From NCBI RefSeq assembly GCF_039535235.1, contig NZ_BAAAWU010000001.1, forward strand, positions 6,575,001 through 6,639,000: a DNA stretch of 64,000 bases, read 5' to 3'. Within the stretch, counting starts at the first letter, position 1; each line of letters opens with the position of its first letter. This document shows, piece by piece, positions 1 through 7,446 of this stretch. Both the position numbers and the translations under genes were made by a program. Source of the stretch: Streptomyces roseoviridis (GTDB lineage: Bacteria; Actinomycetota; Actinomycetes; Streptomycetales; Streptomycetaceae). Below the pieces are notes generated by a model. That model searched no databases. It was not told the DNA's origin and saw only the letters and a program-made list of their open reading frames with translations.

Positions 1-707
1 TGACGGCGCAGCAGCAGCCGGTCCCGGGTGCCCCAGGCCACGGTCACCGGCACGGCGGGCACGTCATCGGCGAACAGCACGGTCCGGCCGGCGGCGAGGG
101 TCTGGTGGAAGCCGGTCGCGCCGCGCAGGGCGAGCGTCTCGGCGACCGTGGCCTGCGGTGAGCGGCGCCCGGGGCGGGCGTAGATGGTGCTGGTCAGCGC
201 GGTGCGGCCGGCCGCGCTGCGGGAGAGCCGCTCGATCAGCGGGACGGGCATCGCGAGCGCGGCGCCCCGCATGGCGCGCAGCGTCGTGAACGCGTACCGC
301 CGCTCGGCCTGCGACCAGAACCCCGCGGGCGAGAGCGCCGTGACCGAGCGCACGAGCTTCTCGCGGCCGAGGCGCAGGGCGAGCAGCCCGCCGAGCGAGT
401 TGCCCGCCACGTGCGGCCGTTCGATCCCGAGGGCCGCGCAGAACGCGCCCAGGACCGGCACCACGGTCTCCAGGTCGTAGGCCAGCGGCGCGAGCAGCGC
501 CGGGGAGGCGCCGAAACCGGGCAGGTCGACGGCGACCACGTCCCGCTCGACGGCGAGGACGTCGAGCACGGGCTCCCACGCCTGCCAGTGGTGGCCTATC
601 CCGTGGAGCAGCAGCAGCGGCTCACCCGCGCCCCGTCGCTCGTACGCCAGGGTGACCGTGCGGGGTCCGGCCAGGGACTCCACGGGGAACGAGATCTGTG
701 CGGACAT
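1..707 (-). CDS. Alpha/beta hydrolase (partial, 3' end off left edge)
   Basis: The first 235 residues are present; the C-terminus lies beyond the left edge. An early HGIGHHW motif (oxyanion region) and the nucleophile elbow GNSLGG with Ser at residue 104 identify an alpha/beta hydrolase fold enzyme; the acid and histidine of the triad would fall near or beyond the edge. There is no signal peptide, so it is likely cytoplasmic. The substrate cannot be named; such proteins are often labelled haloperoxidase- or esterase-like. The ATG at 707 was chosen because the protein then begins directly with the first core strand. It is divergent from the sigma factor gene, and a TACCG-GT-CGGTA palindrome lies in the shared upstream region. 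Confidence 0.85.
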   Translation of the reverse strand, partial: MSAQISFPVESLAGPRTVTLAYERRGAGEPLLLLHGIGHHWQAWEPVLDVLAVERDVVAVDLPGFGASPALLAPLAYDLETVVPVLGAFCAALGIERPHVAGNSLGGLLALRLGREKLVRSVTALSPAGFWSQAERRYAFTTLRAMRGAALAMPVPLIERLSRSAAGRTALTSTIYARPGRRSPQATVAETLALRGATGFHQTLAAGRTVLFADDVPAVPVTVAWGTRDRLLLRR

Positions 708-748
708 GGCTGCTCCCTGTCGTCTTGAGACACCCTGTCAGCAAGAAT

Positions 749-760
749 TACCGGTCGGTA
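749..760. promoter_or_regulatory. Palindrome, candidate TetR-type operator
   Basis: TACCG, a 2-base centre and CGGTA form a perfect short inverted repeat between the divergent hydrolase and sigma factor genes, about 42 bp upstream of the hydrolase start. ACCGGTCGGT-like sites are typical of TetR-family operators in actinomycetes. No TetR gene is adjacent, so the regulator is unknown. Confidence 0.35.
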
Positions 761-824
761 GCCCCGAGTTCAAGACGTAGGTGCGCAACTGGACACGGAC
801 CGCCGTGTCGGATGGGATGGGGGA

Positions 825-1847
825 GTGCCGCCCGAGACGCCGACCGCCGCTCCGACCGATCCGCCCGCCCCTCCGAGCGGTCCTCCCGCCGCTCCGGACG
901 GTCCTCCGGCCGACCCGGGCGATGCGGCCGTCCTTCCGAGTGGTCCTCCCGCCGTTCCGCGCGATGCGACCGCCGTCTTCGAGGAGCACCGCCCGCTGCT
1001 CACCGGGGTCGCCTACCGCATGCTCGGACGGGTCGCCGACGCCGAGGACGTCGTGCAGGAGGCATGGCTGCGCTGGTCCGCCGACGACCGCGGTGCCGTC
1101 CGGGAGCCCCGCGCCTTCCTCGTACGGATCACCACCCGGCTCGCCGTCGACCGGCTCCGCCAGGTCCAGTCCCGCCGCGAGTCGTACGTGGGCCCCTGGC
1201 TGCCCGAGCCGGTCGTCACCGACTTCGGGCCCTCGGTGCCCGACACCGCCGAACGCGTCCTGCTCTCCGACTCCGTCTCCCTCGCCCTCCTCGTCGTCCT
1301 CGAATCCCTCTCGCCCCTGGAGCGCGCGGTGTTCGTGCTGCGTGAGGCATTCGGCTTTCCCTACGCCGAGATCGCGGCCACCCTCGACCGCAGCGAGGCC
1401 GCCGTCCGGCAGCTCGCCGGCCGTGCCCGCAAGCACGTCGACGAGGGCCGCCCGCGCTACGACGTCGACCCCGTCCAGCGCCGCGACCTCACCGAGCGGT
1501 TCCTCGCCGCCGCCGCGAGCGGCGATCTGGAGGGACTGCTCGCCCTGCTCGCGCCCGACGTCCGGCTCGTCGGCGACAGCGGCGGCAAGGCCAAGGCCCC
1601 GCTGCGGATCATGGAGGACGCCGAGAAGATCGGCCGCTTCCTCGTCGCCGTCTCCCAGGGCACCGAGGACGTCTACGACGACCTGCGCTTCCAGGAGGTC
1701 AACGGCGGCCCCGCCCTGGTCGTCCGCGTCGGCGGCAGGGTCGACGCCGTCTTCCAGGTCGACGTCCGCGACGGACGGATCGCCTGCGTCTACATCGTGC
1801 GCAACCCCGACAAGCTCCGGAACCTCCGGAACCTTGCCCTCGGCTGA
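825..1847 (+). CDS. ECF41-type RNA polymerase sigma factor (SigJ-like)
   Basis: Extracytoplasmic-function sigma factor that would direct RNA polymerase to a specific promoter set. Region 2 starts near residue 53 (FEEHRPLLTGVAYRMLG, then DAEDVVQEAWLRW), followed by the ECF41 linker motif WLPEP, region 4 (REAFGFPYAEIA) and a SnoaL-like C-terminal domain ending in NPDKL, the hallmark that tunes ECF41 activity. The first 50 or so residues are a Pro/Gly-rich low-complexity extension built of PPSGPPA-like repeats. GTG at 825 is the only plausible in-frame start upstream of region 2. The usual ECF41 partner (carboxymuconolactone decarboxylase, oxidoreductase or epimerase) is not adjacent. ECF41 members lack a classical anti-sigma factor. 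Confidence 0.88.
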   Translation: MPPETPTAAPTDPPAPPSGPPAAPDGPPADPGDAAVLPSGPPAVPRDATAVFEEHRPLLTGVAYRMLGRVADAEDVVQEAWLRWSADDRGAVREPRAFLVRITTRLAVDRLRQVQSRRESYVGPWLPEPVVTDFGPSVPDTAERVLLSDSVSLALLVVLESLSPLERAVFVLREAFGFPYAEIAATLDRSEAAVRQLAGRARKHVDEGRPRYDVDPVQRRDLTERFLAAAASGDLEGLLALLAPDVRLVGDSGGKAKAPLRIMEDAEKIGRFLVAVSQGTEDVYDDLRFQEVNGGPALVVRVGGRVDAVFQVDVRDGRIACVYIVRNPDKLRNLRNLALG

Positions 1848-2039
1848 CCCGCCCCGGGGGCGCCGAGCGCGGCAGCCCCGCCGAGGTGACCCGCGGGAGA
1901 AGGCCGGAAGATCGCGGGGAATCGGTCGCGTGACCGAAGGCTGACGGCGCCCCGTTCCTCCGCTCCCGGCCCTTCCGTGCCGTCAGACTCCTGACAGGCG
2001 ACGCCCGGGTGGGGCGGTCGGGCGTACGGGCGATACGGG

Positions 2040-2963
2040 GTGGGCGTGACCGAGCACGGGAGGGGCGGCCGTGCCGTTCCGGGCGGGACGGCGCCGGGCG
2101 GGACGCTGTCGGGCGGGGCGGGTGCGAGTGTGGCGGACCACGGCGTCCCCGGCGCCCGCACGGCGACGGAGGATCCTCCCGGCGGGCCACGGCACGACGA
2201 CGAGCAGCGGCGGGACGACGAGCAGCGGAGGGACGACGGCCCGACGCGTGCGGTGCCCCGGCACGTGGCCTGCGTGATGGACGGCAACGGCCGCTGGGCA
2301 CAGCGGCGTTCGCTTCCCCGAACGGCGGGCCACCGGGCCGCGGAGACCTCGGTGATCGACGTGATCGAGGCGGCCCGGGCGGCCGGAGTCGAATGGCTCA
2401 GCCTGTACGCCTTCTCCACCGAGAACTGGAACCGTCCCGGCGCCGAGGTCGACGACCTGATGCGGCTGGTCCGCCGCGTCGTGCGCAGGCACGCGCCGCT
2501 GCTGCTCGCCCGGGGCATCCGCTGCCGCTTCCTCGGGGCGGCGGATCCGCGTATTCCCCCGGAACTGGCCCGGGACTTCGAGGACCTGGCGACGCTGACG
2601 GCCGACAACCGGAGAATGACGCTCACCGTCGCCTTCGACCACGGCGGGCGCCGGGACATCGTCGAGGCCGCCAGGTCGCTGATCCGCAGCGGGACGCCCG
2701 CCGACGAGGTGACCGAGCGGCTCTTCGCCGGCCATCTGCCCTTCCCCGACACCCCCGACGTCGACCTCGTCATCCGCACCTCCGGCGAGCAGCGCATCTC
2801 CAACTTCATGCTCTGGCAGGTCGCCTACGCCGAGTGGGTCTTCCCCGAGGTGCTCTGGCCGGACTTCCGGGCCCCCGACTTCCTCGCCTGCCTGCACACC
2901 TACCGGCGCCGTGACCGCCGCTTCGGCGGGGTGCCGCCCCAGAAGAACGGAGACCCGTCATGA
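2040..2963 (+). CDS. Cis-prenyltransferase (isoprenyl transferase, UppS paralogue)
   Basis: Condenses isopentenyl diphosphate onto an allylic diphosphate with Z stereochemistry. Visible family motifs are MDGNGRWAQRR (catalytic Asp about residue 81), GHRAAE, LYAFSTENWNRP, AFDHGGRRDIVEA and RTSGEQRISNFMLWQ. The core occupies residues about 72-300; before it lies a charged, repetitive extension (DDEQRRDDEQRRDD), so the true start may be later, for example GTG at residue 72. The usual AFNYGG is AFDHGG here. It is not next to recO/era as a primary undecaprenyl synthase usually is, so this is probably a second, specialised enzyme. Its TGA overlaps the ATG of the DUF2236 gene by 4 bases, implying translational coupling. 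Confidence 0.88.
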   Translation: MGVTEHGRGGRAVPGGTAPGGTLSGGAGASVADHGVPGARTATEDPPGGPRHDDEQRRDDEQRRDDGPTRAVPRHVACVMDGNGRWAQRRSLPRTAGHRAAETSVIDVIEAARAAGVEWLSLYAFSTENWNRPGAEVDDLMRLVRRVVRRHAPLLLARGIRCRFLGAADPRIPPELARDFEDLATLTADNRRMTLTVAFDHGGRRDIVEAARSLIRSGTPADEVTERLFAGHLPFPDTPDVDLVIRTSGEQRISNFMLWQVAYAEWVFPEVLWPDFRAPDFLACLHTYRRRDRRFGGVPPQKNGDPS

Positions 2964-4450
2964 CGACCGGAACCACGGGAACGGCCGAAGAGGCGCACCT
3001 GTTCGGCGCGGAATCGCCGTTCCACGCCTTCTTCGACGACCCCCGCTGGGCGCTCGCCATGATCCGCGCCACCGTGCTGGAGGCCGCCCACCCCCAGATC
3101 GGTGCCGCCCTCGCCGACAACTCCACCTTCGTGGCCCACCCCTGGCGCCGACTGCGCAACACCTTCCTCAGCATGCGGCGGATGTTCGACGCCGACCCGG
3201 CGGTCCGCGAGCGGGAGGCCGCCCGGCTCAACAGGCTGCACGCCCGCATGAGCGGCTCCGACTCCCGCGGCCGCGCCTACGACGCGATGGACCGACCGAC
3301 CCGCGCCTGGGTGGTCGCCACCCTCTTCGAGAGCGCCGTCACCATGTGCCGGCTGAGCGGGCAGCCGCTCGACCAGGACACCATGGAGCGCATGTACGCC
3401 GAGTACCGCGCGTTCCTCGCGGCGCTCGACGGCGACGCCGGGGAACTCCCCGAGGACGTGCACGCCTTCTGGCGGTACTTCGACGGGGTCGTCGAGGACG
3501 AGCTGGAGAACACCGAGGCGGCCCGCGTCATCCTCTACCGGCTCTTCGACCACCTGCCCGCCCCGGCCCTGCTCGACGGGGCGCCGGCCCTGTGGGCGGC
3601 CGGACGGGCCGTCGTCGGTCCGCTGCTCGGCGCGATCACCGTCGCCTCGCTCCCGGAGCCGTACCGCCGCAGGGCCGGCCTGCCCGAGATGCCCGGCGCC
3701 CAGACCGTCATGCAGGGCGCCTACCTCGCCGCCGGGCTCGCCCGCTTCCTGCCCGAAGGCTGGATCAACGCCGAAACCGTCATCGAGACCCTCTCCCTCT
3801 CGCCCGACAGCGACGACCCCCGGGCGCGGACCATGGCCGCCCTGCGCGCCCGCATGAAGCGGGCCTCCGCCCTCCTGCGCCTCCTGTCGCCGCTGACCGG
3901 CGACACCGGACCGGACCCGTTCACGGCCGCCCCGGCGGGCACGGCGGACAGGGCGGCGGCGACGGGGGAGGGCCGGCGCTCGGCGGAGGAGTTCTTCCGC
4001 CAGGTGCTGGACCAGACCGGCGACGGCCACCTCGACTGGCCCGACCTGGCCGCCATGGCACGCGAACTGGCCACCCGTCTCGATCTGGACGAGCCCGAGG
4101 AGACCAGGCTCTACGACGCCTTCGCCGCCTGGTGGCGCGAACTGCAGGCGGCCCTCGACGCGGACGGCGACGGCCGCGTCAGCGCCGCCGAGTACGCCGC
4201 CGCCGTGCCCTCCCTCGCCGGTCCCGCGCTCATCCGCGTCGCCGAGGTGCTCTTCGACGCCACCGACAAGGACGGCAGCGGAACCATCGACGCGGACGAA
4301 TACCGGGGGCTCTTCCGCACCGCCTTCCACCGGGACCTGGCCACCGCCGACGGCGGTTACGGCCGCAGCGCCTTCGTGGGCGACTTCCTCTCCTTCATGT
4401 CGGGCCGCCGGGCGACCACGCCCTACGACCCGCTGCTCGCCGATGCGTAG
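2960..4450 (+). CDS. DUF2236/MpaB-like oxygenase with C-terminal EF-hands
   Basis: Residues 20-300 match the oxygenase MpaB/DUF2236 family (FDDPRWALAMIRATVLEAAHP, then HPWRRLRNTF), whose characterised members are haem oxygenases that cleave isoprenoid C=C bonds (rubber oxygenase Lcp; MpaB of mycophenolate biosynthesis). A linker at about 310-345 leads to three EF-hand calcium loops: DQTGDGHLDWPD (351), DADGDGRVSAAE (400) and DKDGSGTIDADE (436), plus a degenerate fourth. There is no signal peptide, so it is likely cytoplasmic. It overlaps the upstream cis-prenyltransferase by ATGA, suggesting both act on the same polyprenyl compound. The fusion of oxygenase to a calerythrin-like calcium sensor is unusual. 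Function in vivo is inferred. Confidence 0.82.
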   Translation: MTTGTTGTAEEAHLFGAESPFHAFFDDPRWALAMIRATVLEAAHPQIGAALADNSTFVAHPWRRLRNTFLSMRRMFDADPAVREREAARLNRLHARMSGSDSRGRAYDAMDRPTRAWVVATLFESAVTMCRLSGQPLDQDTMERMYAEYRAFLAALDGDAGELPEDVHAFWRYFDGVVEDELENTEAARVILYRLFDHLPAPALLDGAPALWAAGRAVVGPLLGAITVASLPEPYRRRAGLPEMPGAQTVMQGAYLAAGLARFLPEGWINAETVIETLSLSPDSDDPRARTMAALRARMKRASALLRLLSPLTGDTGPDPFTAAPAGTADRAAATGEGRRSAEEFFRQVLDQTGDGHLDWPDLAAMARELATRLDLDEPEETRLYDAFAAWWRELQAALDADGDGRVSAAEYAAAVPSLAGPALIRVAEVLFDATDKDGSGTIDADEYRGLFRTAFHRDLATADGGYGRSAFVGDFLSFMSGRRATTPYDPLLADA

Positions 4451-4529
4451 GACCGGCGGGGCGCTGCCCGGCGCCGTGCCGCATCCGCGCGGCCGAGAGG
4501 GCGCGTTTCCCGGGCCGCTCGACGAAGGA

Positions 4530-4543
4530 TTGGTCTTGACCAA
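4530..4543. promoter_or_regulatory. Palindromic operator upstream of gntR gene (dre-like)
   Basis: TTGGTC-TT-GACCAA is a perfect 6+6 inverted repeat about 100 bp upstream of the GntR gene start. It resembles the TGGTCTAGACCA core bound by DasR, a GntR/HutC-family regulator of Streptomyces, so autoregulation by the downstream HutC-type protein, or control by DasR, is plausible. The region between it and the start codon is unusually AT-rich for this window. Confidence 0.45.
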
Positions 4544-4643
4544 GGGTGTGCCGCGCCTTATGGTCGCAGAGTTAGTGCAGGAACCTTTAATAAACAAGGG
4601 CGCGGAAAACGCCGCGGGACACGGCGAACGGCGGAGGATCAGG

Positions 4644-5384
4644 GTGGGGACCACGCAGCTGGAAACAGTGCCGGAGCCGAAGTACTGGCACCTCAAGACC
4701 GTGATCGGCGAAGCCCTCGACTCGGACTTCGCGGTCGGGGAGATCCTGCCCAACGAGCGTGAGCTGGCCGCCCGTTTCGGCGTCGCCCGCGCCACCCTCC
4801 GGCAGGCCCTGGAGCAGCTGGAGCTCGAAGGCCGCCTGCAGCGCCGCCGCGGCGTCGGCACCACCGTCGCCCCGCCCCGCGTCGGCGTCGACGTCTCCAC
4901 CACCCAGCACAGCTGGCCCGGCGTGGGCGAGGACACCTGGCAGTCCGTCGACTCCGCCGACGACACCGCCCCCGCAGCCGTCGCCCGTCTCCTCGACATC
5001 GAGCCCACCGCGCGCGTGCACGTCGTGCGCCGGCTGCGCGTCACCGAGGGACAGCCCGTCGCGGCCGAACTGCTCTACGTGCCCGCCGGATCCGTGCCCG
5101 GCCTCGTCGAGGCCGACGCGTCCGGCGGACCGGCGCGCGCCCGCGCCGTCCTGCGCGAACTGCGGCAGCTGACCCTCGACGGCCAGGACCGCTCCGTCGA
5201 ACTGGGCTCCGCCCGCGCCGACGACGCCCGGGAGCTGGACCGTCTGCCCGGCGCTCCGGTCCTCGTCGTCACCACCCGCTACCTCTCCGAGGGCCGCACC
5301 GCCGCCGTCTCGGTGGCCACCTACCGCGCCGACACCTGCCGGCTCACCTTCGGTGACTCCGGCGACCTGGCGATGGCATCCTGA
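4644..5384 (+). CDS. GntR/HutC-family transcriptional regulator
   Basis: 246 aa. The N-terminal winged helix spans residues about 10-80 (PNERELAARFGVARATLRQA, then GRLQRRRGVGT), the classic GntR DNA-binding pattern. A UTRA-type effector domain fills the rest, ending near VVTTRYLSEGRTA. GTG at 4644 was chosen for its GGAGGAT ribosome site and because it gives the usual family length; upstream in-frame starts add unrelated residues. The effector is unknown; UTRA domains often bind phosphorylated sugars or histidine derivatives. A TTGGTC/GACCAA palindrome 100 bp upstream is a candidate autoregulatory site. It is convergent with a ROK regulator gene, separated by a strong hairpin. Confidence 0.88.
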   Translation: MGTTQLETVPEPKYWHLKTVIGEALDSDFAVGEILPNERELAARFGVARATLRQALEQLELEGRLQRRRGVGTTVAPPRVGVDVSTTQHSWPGVGEDTWQSVDSADDTAPAAVARLLDIEPTARVHVVRRLRVTEGQPVAAELLYVPAGSVPGLVEADASGGPARARAVLRELRQLTLDGQDRSVELGSARADDARELDRLPGAPVLVVTTRYLSEGRTAAVSVATYRADTCRLTFGDSGDLAMAS

Positions 5385-5407
5385 CCCGGACGGCCGCACG
5401 AGGCAAC

Positions 5408-5443
5408 GGGGAAGGCCCCGGGCACCCGCCCGGGGCCTTCCCC
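5408..5443. terminator. Bidirectional hairpin terminator
   Basis: Perfect 15-bp stem (GGGGAAGGCCCCGGG and its complement) with a 6-base loop, 23 bases after the GntR stop. It lies between convergent genes. There is no T-run, as is usual in Streptomyces. Confidence 0.8.
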
Positions 5444-5700
5444 ATGTCCGGCGTCCGTTTCAGCGTCGGGCCTTCCCCCTGCCCGGCGGCCGTCTCAGCG
5501 TCGGGCCTTCCCCCTGCCCGGCGGCCGTTTCAGCGACGGGCCTTCCCCGTGTCCGGCGCCCGCACCGGCGGCGGGCCTCCGGCGTGACCGCCCGACCCGG
5601 CGTTGGGCCTCCGGCGTGACCGCCGACCCGGCGTCGGGCCTCCGGCGTGACCGCCCGCCCCAGCGACGGGCCGCCGGCGTGACCGGTCTTCCGCGTGCCC
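5430..5700. repeat. Degenerate 35-bp tandem repeat after the ROK gene
   Basis: About eight decaying copies of a roughly 35-base unit built on CAGCGTCGGGCC plus TTCCCCCTGCCCGGCGGCCG. Clear unit starts are at 5461, 5496 and 5531; later copies change to GGCCTCCGGCGTGACCGCC. The CAGCG(T/G)CGGGCC core is nearly identical to the last codons and stop of the adjacent ROK gene (CAGCGGCGGGCC at 5732), so the array looks like repeated duplication of that gene's 3' end. No gene is visible in 5385-5730. Confidence 0.75.
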
Positions 5701-5730
5701 AGGAGCCGTTCCCGTCCCCGGGCCCGCCCT

Positions 5731-6888
5731 TCAGCGGCGGGCCGTCACCGTGCCCTCCACCGCGAACAGCTGCTCCTCCACGTGGTCCAGGGCCAGCCGC
5801 AGCGCCCCCGTGCCGACCGCCGCCTCGCCCAGCAGCGACAGCGCCACCCGTGGCGGACGCAGGCAGAAGCGGGCCAGTTCGTCGCGCAGCGGCTGCAGCA
5901 CCCCGTCCAGGCCCGCCGCCCAGCCGCCGATCACGACCAGTTCCGGGTCGAGCGCGAGGACCAGCGCCGCCACGTCGTGCACCAGTCGCTGGATGAACCG
6001 GTCCACCGCCGCCCGCGCCTGCTCGTCACCGCCCCGCGCCAGCGCGAAGACCTCCGCCACCGCCTGCTCGTCCAGCGGGTGCAGCGGCTCGTCCGTCGTG
6101 GACAGCAGGTGCTCCGGGGTGACGCCCCGGCCGAGCAGGTGCAGCGCGCCGATCTCACCGGCCGCGCCTCCGTAGCCGCGGTGCAGCCGCCCGCCGATCA
6201 GCGACCCGGCCCCCGGGCTCAGACCGGCGAGCACGAACACGATGTCGTCGGAGTCGGTCGCCGCGCCCTTCCAGTGCTCCGCGACCGCCGCCGCGTTGGC
6301 GTCGTTCTCCACGATCACCGGGCAGCGGAAGGAGCGGCGCAGCCGCTCGCCCAGCGCGAGGCCCGTCCAGCCGGGCAGCGCCGTGCCCAGACGGACCGTG
6401 CCGTCGGCCTCCACGATGCCTGGCGTGCCGACACCGACCGCCCGCAGGTTCGCCCGGGGCACCCCGGTCCGGCGCAGCACGTCGGCCACCACGGCCCGCA
6501 CCCGGTCAAGCCGCTCGTCCGCCGGCGCGGCCTCCGAGACCTCGCGCGAACCCGCGCCGATGATCCGACCGTCCAGGCCGGAGATCAGCGCGGCGACCCG
6601 GTGCGGCCCGATCTCGACGCCCAGCAGATGCCCCGCCTCGGCACGGAAGCGGAACCTCCGCGCCGGCCTGCCCTGCCGTCGGGTCTCGCCCTCCTCGGGC
6701 GCCGCCTCGACGACCAGACCGCCCTCGATGAGGCCCTCGGTCACTCCCTCGACCGTCGGCCGGGACAGGCCGGTGATCCGGGTCAGATCCGTGAGCGTGA
6801 GCGCGTCGGAGCTCCGCAGCGCATGGAGTACCACCGCGGAGTTGATCCGCCGCAGCAGCGACGGATCCCCGCCGGTCAGCCGCCCCAC
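5731..6888 (-). CDS. ROK-family transcriptional repressor
   Basis: 385 aa. The N-terminal winged helix (LTDLTRITGLSRPTVEGVTE, residues 25-50) precedes a ROK sugar-kinase-like domain starting at GVEIGPHRVAALISG, with the ENDANA motif that holds the kinase catalytic Asp. The zinc site of the family (GEIGH plus CxCGxxGCxE) is absent: GEIGH is GEIGA and no Cys cluster follows. GTG at 6888 was chosen because TGGGAGGCAAC precedes it and the protein then begins like other ROK repressors. It probably represses sugar-use genes in response to a sugar or sugar phosphate. The 3' end abuts an array of copies of its own last codons. Confidence 0.85.
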   Translation of the reverse strand: MGRLTGGDPSLLRRINSAVVLHALRSSDALTLTDLTRITGLSRPTVEGVTEGLIEGGLVVEAAPEEGETRRQGRPARRFRFRAEAGHLLGVEIGPHRVAALISGLDGRIIGAGSREVSEAAPADERLDRVRAVVADVLRRTGVPRANLRAVGVGTPGIVEADGTVRLGTALPGWTGLALGERLRRSFRCPVIVENDANAAAVAEHWKGAATDSDDIVFVLAGLSPGAGSLIGGRLHRGYGGAAGEIGALHLLGRGVTPEHLLSTTDEPLHPLDEQAVAEVFALARGGDEQARAAVDRFIQRLVHDVAALVLALDPELVVIGGWAAGLDGVLQPLRDELARFCLRPPRVALSLLGEAAVGTGALRLALDHVEEQLFAVEGTVTARR

Positions 6889-7049
6889 CGTTGCCTCCCA
6901 GCTCGTGCGCCTCTTTGGCCGGATGTTACTCAATGGGCCCGGGGGCGGCGAGCGCCCCCCGGCCGCCCCGCGCCCCGCACCGGCGGCCGGGAGGCCGGCG
7001 GGCACCTGACGGGGCACCAACTGTCAGTAGGGCCCGCTTTACTGGAACC

Positions 7050-7418
7050 ATGACCCTGGCACGGCACGTCGCCACCCTCGACCTGCTGCGCGGACGCCCG
7101 TTCCGCGACGGCGGACACCATCTGGCCGAGTTAGCCGCCGCCGACGCCTCCGAGGAGCAGACGGAGGCGGAGCGGACGGCGCTCGCCGAGCTGCTCGCTG
7201 CCCGCTGGGGGCCGCCGGACCGCCTCGGCCTCGGCACGCTGCTGCTGCGCGCCGAGCGCGGTGAGCGCATACCCGCGCCCTGGGACCTGCTGAGCGAGAC
7301 GGCCGCCGACATCGAGCTGTGGCGGGCGGACGGCCGTTGGATAGCGCTCGGAGTCGTGCGGGCCGCGGAGGACACGCACCGGATACTCGTCTGCGTCACC
7401 GCCGTCGACCCGCCCTGA
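7050..7418 (+). CDS. Small protein of unknown function with a TTA codon
   Basis: 122 aa, not recognised. The N-terminal half is helical and charged (Ala/Glu/Arg-rich); the second half looks like a small beta domain (DIELWRADGRWIALGVVRA). There is no signal peptide or membrane segment. Residue 28 is encoded by the rare leucine codon TTA (7131-7133, frame checked), so translation should depend on the bldA tRNA and be delayed to late growth. ATG at 7050 is the first start after a short untranslated region and has no clear ribosome site. It is convergent with the mug-like gene. Confidence 0.7.
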   Translation: MTLARHVATLDLLRGRPFRDGGHHLAELAAADASEEQTEAERTALAELLAARWGPPDRLGLGTLLLRAERGERIPAPWDLLSETAADIELWRADGRWIALGVVRAAEDTHRILVCVTAVDPP

Positions 7419-7424
7419 CCCCGG

Positions 7425-7441
7425 GTCCCGAGCGGCGGGAC
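7425..7441. terminator. Weak hairpin between convergent genes
   Basis: GTCCCG and CGGGAC pair around a 5-base loop, with further G-C pairing outside a mismatch. It lies between the TTA-containing gene and the mug-like gene. Confidence 0.4.
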
Positions 7442-7446
7442 GCCCC

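Noticed and set aside
2900-5044. A 714-codon minus-strand open frame opposite the oxygenase and GntR genes
   Set aside because: Low-complexity Arg/Gly/Pro composition, no motifs, and it is antisense to well-supported genes.
5430-5700. CRISPR array
   Set aside because: Units are head-to-tail without unique spacers and diverge gradually; no cas genes.
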